Assembly (NCBI GenBank): GCA_039566865.1
Contig: CM076948.1
Coordinates: forward strand, 21,897,001-21,961,000
Direction: 5' to 3'
Length of the DNA stretch: 64,000 nt
Source: Aurelia coerulea
Lineage: Eukaryota; Cnidaria; Scyphozoa; Semaeostomeae; Ulmaridae
The notes beneath the pieces are model-generated. The model saw only the letters and a list, made by a program, of their open reading frames with translations, ran no database searches and had not been told where the DNA came from. Shown here piece by piece: positions 34,407 to 42,885 of this stretch (position 1 is the stretch's first letter; every line of letters starts with the position of its first letter). Both the position numbers and the translations under genes were made by a program.

Positions 34407-34766
34407 AAGGGTGTTAGGACACCTATAAGTTGATTAGATATCTATTTACCTTATCTTGGTCTATGTTGTCTTCTTTACTTTGTCTTAACTCGTATCTTCA
34501 ATTGGCCTAAACGTTTTTGTTGTTTGGTCATTCGAATGAACTTCCATGTATTCAAGTGTGCTGGTGCGCCTTCGCAGGTTGAAAACATTTTCTTCTGTGA
34601 AGGCGCACCAACACAAAAGGATATAAGGGAGTTAGATTCGAAAGACCAAACAGCAAGCGGATAGGCCATTTGAAGACACGAGTTGAGACGAAACAAAAGA
34701 GACAACAAAGACCAAAACAGGGTAAATAGATATTTAATCAAAACATGGGTGTCCTAGCACCCTTGA
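34407..34766. mobile_element. MITE with ATATAAC target duplication
   Basis: Ends CAAGGGTGTTAGGACACC and complement GGTGTCCTAGCACCCTTG, with a further inverted GGTAAATAGATAT pair. Flanked by ATATAAC at 34400-34406 and 34767-34773. A central hairpin, GTGCTGGTGCGCCTTC / GAAGGCGCACCAACAC, adds a second dyad. Confidence 0.8.
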
Positions 34767-34949
34767 TATAACGAAGTATTTAAAATTCCTTTCAAGCCAC
34801 TAAATTAAACGCAAAATGCATTAACCGATCGTGCAACGTTTTTTAAAAATGTTATGCCTATGCTAGTCTATAGCTAGCCCTCATAGAGGTTTCCCTTCAA
34901 TTTTTCCTCCCTCGTAGAGATCGCACCGCAGACTATGCCTATGCTGTCT

Positions 34950-35165
34950 TTCATTATATATCTATTGTGACAATGCTGTAATCTTCGATATTTACTCGTA
35001 TTTTTGCTTTCCTTTTTTACATTTTAAGTTAACGGCCAAAGCTAGATAAGCTATGCTTTACTTTGGTCGTATAGGATACAGATCTTTTTATATATACCTG
35101 TATTAACTTTTAGTCCTGTAATAAAAGTTGAATTGAATTGAAATTGAATGAATTGAATTGAATTT
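34950..35165 (+). mobile_element. LINE 3' end with GAATT-type tail abutting a splice donor
   Basis: 3' UTR motif AAAGCTAGATAAGC, then GTCCTGTAATAAAAG and a tail of ATTGAATTGAA repeats. The tail ends within 3-5 bp of the splice donor of the exon at 35171-35383 (- strand). Same family as 3225-3700. Confidence 0.65.
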
Positions 35166-35170
35166 CATAC

Positions 35171-35383
35171 CTGTTTCTGCTTGATCTGCGCCATGCTCAC
35201 GTTCAGGTCAAAATCAGCGAGATGTTCCTGTTTGGAATAATCATTTGCAGTCCTTCCAAAGCGCTTGTCACGTAATTTGACATGTGATTTGAATATTTGT
35301 TGCTTCTCATTTAGTTTCTCCTTTTGAAGTTGAATTTCGAGCTGCAGCTCTTTGGTGGATTTCTGTTTAACATCTTGATCCTC
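35171..35383 (-). CDS. Unidentified coiled-coil protein, internal exon
   Basis: 213-bp exon, phase 0 at both ends, acceptor ATTCTTTAG and donor GTATGAAA. Encodes EDQDVKQKSTKELQLEIQLQ, then KEKLNEKQQIFKSHVKLRDK, RFGRTANDYSKQ and NVSMAQIKQKQ: a long charged helix with heptad-like spacing, so a coiled coil is likely. It joins in phase to the exon at 36488-36706. No family assigned. Confidence 0.7.
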
Positions 35384-35460
35384 CTAAAGAATGTAAGAAA
35401 TACAGTTCAGGGTGTCTCATAAAAATGCTTCCAAATTTTAATGGGAATCTAGCCCTTTGA

Positions 35461-35985
35461 AGCATAGGCTCCAAATATTTATTTTGGCGTAAAAAGGTGG
35501 GTGTAAAATTCGATGACCTATTTCTTCTGATTGAATGGCTTGAAAGAAACTTTAGATACTTATCTACAATTCTACCGTTGGATTTTTTAGAAATTTTGAA
35601 TATTTTTGGAAATCACAGCGACTCTTACATTTCAGTTCATTTTAGGGTGTGACGTCATCAAATTTCTAAATCATAAACGAGATGGGTGACAGACTTTTGC
35701 TTGATACCATACTGTAGGCATTCAAAACTATGGGTTTCGTCGAAATTATTTCATGTTACGTCAAACAGTTTAGAAATTAGGATGTTTTTAAGTGTTTTTT
35801 GAACATTTGTCTTGAATTCTTGAAAAAGAAGGAAAACACTCTAATTCTGATAATATTGAAGATTTTAGAAAATTCCAACGGTAGAATTATAGAGAATTAG
35901 ATAAAGTTTCTTTGAAGTCATTCAATTCAAAGAAAAAGGTCACTCAATTTTACACCAACCTTTTTAAAGATTTGGAACCTATGCT
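35461..35985. mobile_element. GCATAGGTTCC-ended repeat, copy 3
   Basis: Ends AGCATAGGCTCC and GATTTGGAACCTATGC; the halves are inverted copies sharing TCTACCGTTGGA / TCCAACGGTAGAATTATAG. It lies in the intron between two coiled-coil exons. Confidence 0.7.
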
Positions 35986-36487
35986 GCCCTTTGACAAAAA
36001 TAGCCTTACAAAGACAGTAGGCTGATACACGTGCCGCACCTATTTGGATAACTGATCTACGTCAACAGGAAATCCTGATATCTGATAGGCTAGAATGAAA
36101 CAGACAGTGGCTCGAGCCATTTTAATATGCTTAAATTCCCTTTAAACTCAAATATCTCTCGACCTGCTTATCCTAGCAAAACAAATCAAACAGTTTCTAA
36201 AGAGTTAGTTTGATAAACTGAGCTTCAGAAACAAACAAGGCTGGTCGTCAAGAATCAATTTTTCAGGATTTGCAAAGCAGCATTTTACAATATCAACATG
36301 TGTAATTGGCCATACAATAATTGGATTTCACCCAAATAACTTATACTAGAGCTCCAAAAAATTCTTGTGGTTCTTGTCTAAATACATTCGTTGTTCGCTA
36401 TTTTTTTCAGTCAAACTAGTTAGGTTATTTCTTATTTGAGTATTCAAAGAAAAGCTTGGAATAAACCCTCGTTTAATTGGTACTTAC

Positions 36488-36706
36488 TTTAAGATTTTTG
36501 AGGATTTCTCCAGTCAATTTTTTAGCCGCGTCTTCTGCCGAGCGGAAATCTGGATCTTGAACAAATCCATCCAGTTGATTATCCAGAAATTTTTCTCTTT
36601 CACGTAAATAAACCAACTGATTTACTTTCCTCTCCCATTCTTCCTTTTTGATTTTTTTGTTTAGGAGGCCTATGGTAAGGCATGCCCAGTTGTTAAGTGC
36701 TGCAGA
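36488..36706 (-). CDS. Unidentified coiled-coil protein, internal exon
   Basis: 219-bp exon between acceptor CTTCTTTCAG and donor GTAAGT, phase 0 both ends. Encodes SAALNNWACLTIGLLNKKIK, KEEWERKVNQLVYLREREKF, LDNQLDGFVQDPDFRS and AAKKLTGEILKNLK. Strongly amphipathic, helical and charged. It joins in phase to 39170-39231 upstream and 35171-35383 downstream. Confidence 0.72.
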
Positions 36707-36924
36707 CTGAAAGAAGATGGACACATTTTGAGACGAAGCGTATGGAAAATGTCTACGAGAACAAAAGGACTTCTATCGGTTACGAGAAGAGAAGAACTTG
36801 TATCTTTTGGAAAATCACCAAATTTGATTGCCGATCTTTAAGTGTAGCTTTTTCTATATTTGTCGTGAAATCCAAATGAGTTTAGTAGTGATTATATTTC
36901 GTTCTTCTTGGACAGAAATTAAAA

Positions 36925-37225
36925 AATCTATATTTTTATTTGTTTTTCATATAAAACATTACACTACAAGTTACATTCTACCATACTTTCTAATTACAAA
37001 GCAGCTATACAATACGATACTGCAAGGGCGACTGCCATAGGGAGCAAAAGACAATGACTACCCCATGTCAATTAACATAAAGACATGTAAATAGGTAAAT
37101 AAAGACTAAATAATAACTACAAAGTGTTACACGTACGATTAAATACTGACATATACAGGAATCTGTTTCACATTGGATGATAAGCCAGAAAAGGCGCATG
37201 ATGCCGAACAATAGGAACCCCGGAC
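36925..37225 (-). mobile_element. LINE 3' UTR remnant
   Basis: Aligns by eye with the 3' part of the LINE at 58269-59540: GGGAGCAAAAGACAATGACT, TAACATAAAGACATG, ACTGACATATACAGGAA-like and ATAGGAACCCC. Only the untranslated tail is present (extreme 5' truncation). Confidence 0.7.
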
Positions 37226-37400
37226 GAGAGAACAACAACGACAACAATTGCTTTCGCAATTGATCCCCTTCCAGAGTCCCCACCGCTGCGCATATGCTGT
37301 CAGGTCAGGGTTCCTAATTTTGCACAATCAATGATCTAAAATTCTTTCGATCATCTTTGAGCAATAGCACTTTACAAAACGTGCCATTATAGCCAGAAAT

Positions 37401-37699
37401 CCCGGGGGGTCTACCTTGGAAAAAACAACGGGGATATGCCTGCCAAAGAAAATGACCCTATCCTGGCATAAATGTTGAAAACATAGTACCTGTCCTGGAT
37501 AATACAAGTGTCTTTTGCAAGTTACCTTACTTTTGCATGTCAAATCTAACCTGTCCTGGGAAAATAGCTTTAATGAACATACCTGTGCCGGAATAAATAC
37601 ACAAAAGGTATAATCCTGTCCTGGAATTTTCAACCGAAAATGGGGCCTAGTGGCAGGCACATCCCCGGGTGCTCAATGTATTAAGTAGACCCCCTCAGG
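37401..37699. mobile_element. hAT-type MITE, 8-bp TSD CCAGAAAT
   Basis: Ends CCCGGGGGGTCTAC and GTAGACCCCCTCAGG, flanked by CCAGAAAT at 37393-37400 and 37700-37707. The interior repeats CCTGTCCTGG-like motifs several times. Non-coding, 299 bp. Confidence 0.78.
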
Positions 37700-37760
37700 C
37701 CAGAAATCTAGAATATCCAATTTCATAGGAAAGTTGGACTCCTACATGGCATGACAACAT

Positions 37761-38099
37761 CCCGAGGGGGGGGGGGGTACTTAGTATATTTTGCTGACGA
37801 GATGTGCACTCCTTTCCGGGTATCGTTTTCGCCTTTTTTTTAACGCCAGGTATCAAAAGAAGGCAATTTTTCTAAAGCCGGTTGTCAAACGTGTTATTTC
37901 ATTGTTTTTCGACGAAGTTTTACGTTTAGGGAGGGGTATGCTTTTCGCCGATTTTTACGTTTTGGGATATGCTTTTCGCCGATTTTTTCTAAAGCCGGCT
38001 ATCATTTCGAGGGAAAATTTCTAAAGCCGGGTGACAATTTTTTTCTTGGAGTGCACCCCCCCTGTACAATTGAAAGTCAAGTACCCCCCCCCCCACGGG
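37761..38099. mobile_element. GTACTT-family MITE, copy 3, 8-bp TSD
   Basis: CCCGAGG plus G-run and GTACTTAGTATATTT at left, AAGTACCCCC plus C-run and CACGGG at right. Flanked by GACAACAT at 37753-37760 and 38100-38107. Closest to copy 1 at 18590-18885. Confidence 0.82.
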
Positions 38100-39169
38100 G
38101 ACAACATTCATCAAAGGTTACAAACAAGCAAATTCAAGTGATAATGCGGCATTAAAATTCAATTTGATTTTCATTCCTGATACTAATAACGGAAAATGCT
38201 TCAACATTAGGTAGCTTCTAAAAGCACAAAATTCAAACAAGTTCAAATGGCATTTCAAGACTTTACAATATGTATACAATAAATCTGACCCTTCACACAG
38301 ACGAACATGAAGAAATTGCCCGAATTTTGATGATTTTTGACAGGTGCAAATTTTTGATTCTCTCAATAATAATAAATTTAAAATATTTTCAGGAAGACAA
38401 AAGGATTTTCTTCAAAAATAAACGAGATTGCCAGGGAGTTGGAAATCTTCCTTGGAATTCTCCCTTGCTTCCAGAATTAAACGGAATTCTGCTATCCACT
38501 TTGGAGAAAAAGAGACGGAGATCGGGCATCGTTGCAGAATAATTCAAAATGAATCAAATGCTGCACCGATTCGAAAATGGTAAACTGCCATTAAATGAGT
38601 ATTAAAATTTGCTGCAAATAAGAAGATCGAAGAAACAAATTTTGCCTGAATGAAGAAGAAATATTTGGTAAGGCTAAGAATCTTGAAAACTGTTCCAAAA
38701 TTATGAAAATTTCAACTTAGGGGCAGCAAGATCGCAAGATCCATTCTTCAACATATCTTGGACTTTCAATAGCTGTCAGTCAGTGTGTCAGATCTAGACT
38801 TTCGTAACAGATCGAAAATAATAAACAACCAAGTCATGTGGCAGTGGAAGCACACTTTGGCTTCGAACATTAAATCTTCTGCATCATGAAATGCAAAACA
38901 CAAAAAGGATAAACACTCTTGATAACATACTTTCATCGACAACATGACGTGTACCTCTAACTCGTTCTGGTATAATACCACCCCTTTACATTTCACATGA
39001 GGTACTGCAATAAAAATTTCCAACGACGGGGGTACGAGCATTGCTCGCTACTTGTACCTATACAAAGAATTATTGAAGAATTATCTATAAACGAAATCAG
39101 CATGACTGTCAACGCAAATTAAGGTTTTGTAAAATACAGTTTGAAAACAAAGTTTTACAATGCACAAAC

Positions 39170-39231
39170 CTTAGGTACTGCAACAAGTTTATTTGTGTCT
39201 GCTCTAATTTCTAGGTCAGGAGGTGCTACAC
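39170..39231 (-). CDS. Unidentified coiled-coil protein, small exon
   Basis: 62-bp exon between acceptor TTTCTGCAG and donor GTTTGTGC. Two bases complete a Gly codon, then VAPPDLEIRADTNKLVAVPK, ending in phase 0. Both junctions fit their neighbours (39921-39970 and 36488-36706). A small globular or linker segment before the coiled-coil region. Confidence 0.6.
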
Positions 39232-39920
39232 CTGCAGAAAGAAAACAAAAAGCTACATGGTAGAACCACTTAAACCTTTTGTGGTTTGGTTTGGCTAGCA
39301 GACAACATCCTATTTTGGTTGGTTGGAAGGCAAAAAACCCCCTTCCCACCTAACTCTTGACTGGTAACAGGCAGAGCAACCAGATTTGGTGTACTGATAC
39401 AGTGTGCAGCTCTATGCATGCATTGATTACATCGGCATCTTTCTTTTTGTGGTCAAAAAATGGCAAAAACCAGGAAAAATATCATAAAATCATACTTGAA
39501 GCATAATTTCCATCCAAGTATAAGAATTATGATAGACTAAATCAAATAACACAACTCTGCATTGCAACATACAGTTTAGCTACTGAAATTTTTCTGTGAA
39601 AATTAAGATACAATAATTTGCAATTTTCAGAATCAGTCCTGCACCATGTCTCCTTCCCCCTCATTTGTACAAATGTTTTCATGAAACTTTACGAGTCATA
39701 AAGTTTCCTGGCGATAAGCTTCCTCCTTGTGGAGTTATAAGGAAAAATCTAATGTGGGGTAGATTTCCCCCACTAAATAAGTTTGACAAAAAATGCTTTC
39801 TCCAATCCTCACTCAACAAAAAAGAACGTACTGTATCACTCATTTCATTTGTTTCTGCTGCTATTGCATTCAAACTAATGACAAGACCAGAGGATAATAA
39901 TCATAAAAATGCTGTCTCAC

Positions 39921-39970
39921 CAACAATATTTGCTACATGTATTGATGCCTCAACATCACCTGTCCATGCC
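39921..39970 (-). CDS. Unidentified coiled-coil protein, small exon
   Basis: 50-bp exon between acceptor TTCTTTTCAG and donor GTGAGAC, encoding AWTGDVEASIHVANIV with one split codon at each end. The splits match the exon upstream (ends GG) and downstream (starts GT), each restoring Gly. Too short to classify alone; the double phase match is the evidence. Confidence 0.58.
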
Positions 39971-40229
39971 CTGAAAAGAAACAAACACAGTAAGTTGTCT
40001 ATCGATGAAGGAAAATAATGAAAATACAAGATGCTCATCAACTTCTTCAACCACAGAAATGGACATCAACCTACAGTATACAGTAAGTTCCTTTGTTCAA
40101 AATGCACTGAGAAATGAAGGTCTCTACTGATGCATTCTGGCCCTATTGAGCCAATCAGATAAATTGCATATACTGTACCTTCAAATCATGAGGTTAGAAG
40201 CAGAAGGTGAAGGTGAAGTTGCGATATTT

Positions 40230-40392
40230 AGCGCCAAGCACTGGGATCGCAGAAGAAGCTAAGAGCTAATCGAGTCCGTGACTCCGTGTCATGACGCTCA
40301 AGTGGTGGGGCTCTACCAGGTATCGAACTCTGTCCGCCTGACTGTTCTGGCTGCAAAGTCAGAGGATTACGCCACTGCGCCACAACACCCCC
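40230..40392 (-). mobile_element. tRNA-derived SINE
   Basis: On the - strand: GTTGTGGCGCAGTGGCGTAA (box A region), CCTCTGACTTTGCAGCCAG, then GAGTTCGATACCTGG (box B) and the tail TCATGACACGGAGTCACGGA. tRNA-like 5' half with a unique 3' half. Related to 20430-20890; a fragment lies near 26635-26690. Confidence 0.75.
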
Positions 40393-40516
40393 AATAAGGA
40401 AGGTAAAATCTAGGAGGCTGCCTAATAAGAAGTCCATTGTTTGTCAATGTTTTTGCCCAACAAAGGGCAGTCTTTTTGCCTGAAAAAGACTGATTTTTTT
40501 TAAATTTCTCACATAC

Positions 40517-40798
40517 CCTCCCGGCCCCCAGCTCATATGCTTATGGCTTGAAGACACTTTAAAGAAACTTGGAACATACTTCTTCACTAAATGCACCAGG
40601 CATTTTAACTGATCTTTTGTTTTCTTCAGTTCCTCCTCACATCTCATTAACTTGTATTGAGAAGCACTGATCGTATCCCTTAAAGCTTGATTTTCCAGTG
40701 ATGCTGATGTGCTTTTTGACTTTGCTAATTTCTTTGATCCTAAATCTTTTAGATTCTCCATTGCCTGCCACGTTTCCTTCAAACCTCTTTTAGGAATT
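40517..40798 (-). CDS. Unidentified coiled-coil protein, most upstream exon recognised
   Basis: 282-bp exon between acceptor CTGAATTTCAG and donor GTATGTGAG. Encodes RIPKRGLKETWQAMENLKDL, GSKKLAKSKSTSASLENQAL, RDTISASQYKLMRCEEELKK and KDQLKCLVHLVKKYVPSFF. A coiled-coil stretch spans roughly SLENQAL to DQLKCL. The exon begins and ends in split codons, so at least one more exon lies upstream (higher coordinates); I could not identify it in 40.8-42.6 kb. Confidence 0.65.
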
Positions 40799-41547
40799 CT
40801 GAAATTCAGAGCAATTAATACAGTACACCAAAACATGAATAATATGGATCTTAAAAGAATTTATTCCACACACAGTGGATGGTAAGTTTGTACAGTCAAT
40901 TCAAATACAGTAGCTGTGCACTGTATGAACATAGCAAAAACAATTATTGATAATTTCTGTATGCAAAATACTTTAATCACAATAGAAAATAAATATCAAA
41001 TGTATTAGGCTGTTCTCCCTTTGTCAGTAGTGAAGAAATTTAGCAGAAACAAATAATATAGAAAAGAAAGAGTGTTTAATAGAATGGTAACCGTAGGATC
41101 CAGCAAGTAACGGAAGCATGTGTTAAGCAAAATAAAAAATGCCCAGAAGCAGGAAGAATAATCATAAAAAGGAAAATTGTTCATTAAGAACTTGTGGAGC
41201 GTTTGTTTGTCCAGTTGAAAAATATTCCTTTTTCTAGTGTCTTTCTTTTTTCTGCAAATACAGAGTAATAGTTTAATAGGATGAAGTTTATTCTTCTTTT
41301 CTATACATGTGATTTTGCATCTTCGGGATTGTTTTTGTCCAGGGTGAATCTGAGTGCCTATTTCGGGAAGATCTTCAGCGCAGGGAAAGAACTCATCTGG
41401 TTTTTGGCGCAAATTTCTGGCGTAGAAAAAGGCGTAAAACAATGGGCAATTCAATGTCTCATTGTATTAAACAATAAATATCAATTATTCTTTGGCGCAC
41501 ACTGGCACACAAAGTCATATACACTCAGAAATATTTGGCGCAGAGCA

Positions 41548-41792
41548 GTGGACCAGTCTGCAGAGTGTGGCAGCTGCATGCACGAGATTTTTTTCAAAAA
41601 TTTTACGTGCACGCCGATTTTGAACGAGATCTTTTGTTCATTACTTTGAAAACAAAGGAATCAAAACCTTGCACGTGAGCAAACAAAAGAATCAAAGACC
41701 TTGCACGCGAGCACGCCACTGCTTCCTTGGTCTGCACGCGCGAGATCTCGTCGAGAACTGCCATACTCTGCAGACTGGGCAGTGGAGAGATT
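41548..41792. repeat. Inverted repeat with short ends
   Basis: CAGTCTGCAGAGTGTGGCAG near 41559 pairs with CTGCCATACTCTGCAGACTG near 41758. Between them CACGAGAT / CTTGCACG motifs recur. Possibly a MITE; no target duplication found. Confidence 0.5.
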
Positions 41793-41799
41793 CACCCTG

Positions 41800-42640
41800 G
41801 GTTTTTGTAGCCTGAAATTTTGGTGAATGTGATTAAGAAGAAGACAGTTATGGACATCTGATACCAAGCACTCTTGGATCACAAGAGAAACTACAGTAAG
41901 TGCTTATAAAATATTCAATCCCTTGTTCATGTTGTGACGCCAAACAACAAAGTAAAGTGCCGTGACTGTTTATGCCATTCATCAATCATGGGCATTAGAT
42001 TGTTTTAATGAAAAGGTGTGGCATATAATGCAAGACACTGCCGATGACGATGTACTTTCTTTTCGCTTGACATTCTACAAAGAACTATGAAAACTCCAGT
42101 ATCTCGGATTGGTTGGGGGCCTTAAATATTATCTGTGTTGTGCTGTGGCTGTGTGACTTTAAACCTTCTTACCGAAACCAAAAAAGGTGCCAAGGTACAT
42201 TCGAATGGTAAAACCCTTCGTATTTAATCCAAGATCTTTGCTTGAGGTCATTATCAATCATGCAATGACATCAAATACTTCCTTCGAACTTATCAGAAAG
42301 ATACTGAAAACTTACCATAACCGTAACCATATGGACGCCATTAGTGTTTACACCTGGTTTGTGGTAGCGACACTGCGGGGCACTTGTTGTTGTTGCTGCA
42401 GGTTCGACAGAAACTGTTCACTGATCAGTGAAACTGTTAATCTCGCGCAAACGCGCAAACACATTTAAGAGAGTATCCTATTTTTGACGATAAGATCAAA
42501 TCTTTCTGGTATTGAAACAGATATAAGATACTGTTACACTATGAATAAACACAAATGTAAATCGTTAAAGGGCATCAGTCTCTTTCGCGCTCAAACAGTT
42601 TCGACTTCCCTGTGAAGGAGCAGCCTCGTTTCTGTCCTGC
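41800..42640. other. Stretch before the inverted structure, no gene recognised
   Basis: A 93-codon + frame at 42187-42468 has no recognisable motif. If the - strand coiled-coil gene starts nearby, its first exon or promoter could be here; nothing in the sequence proves it. Confidence 0.35.
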
Positions 42641-42654
42641 TTCTTTTCGAAAGT

Positions 42655-42885
42655 TTCGGCTATCTCTCGATGTATCAGGTACGAAATGAGACATGGGTAG
42701 TGGCACATATAGTGCTATTATTTCATACCAGGTACGAAATGTAACACGATTGGGAACCAGGTACGAAACATGACTAAGTGGCAGCGCATAATGTTGAACC
42801 TGAGTAGTTAGTGGCTAATGTGGAGAACGTAAATAGTGTGGAAAAGGTGGTTGGTGTGGAACATGGAGCAAGTAGGAGAAGTTGT
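42655..42885. repeat. Left unique arm of the large inverted structure
   Basis: Almost identical, in inverted orientation, to 53490-53710: TCTCTCGATGTATCAGG, GTAGTGGCACATATAGTGCT, GGCAGCGCATAATGTTGAAC and GGAGAAGTTGTATGAT are shared. It differs mainly by 17 extra bases in the left copy (around 42843). CAGGTACGAAA occurs three times (about 42676, 42727, 42758), like subterminal transposase sites. Confidence 0.8.

Noticed and set aside
38391..38542. + strand frame EDKRIFFKNKRDCQGVGNLP and onward after a TTTTCAG acceptor
   Set aside because: No partner exons on the + strand and no recognisable domain.
38766..39041. - strand frame with VPHVKCKGVVLYQNELE considered as an exon of the coiled-coil gene
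   Set aside because: Its acceptor would put the frame out of phase with the exon at 39170-39231 and create a stop; direct joining of 39170-39231 to 36488-36706 is clean.
41005..41454. 149-codon - strand frame with hydrophobic stretches, considered as a membrane protein exon
   Set aside because: No consistent splice donor, no phase match to 40517-40798, low-complexity hydrophobic text. Left uncalled.
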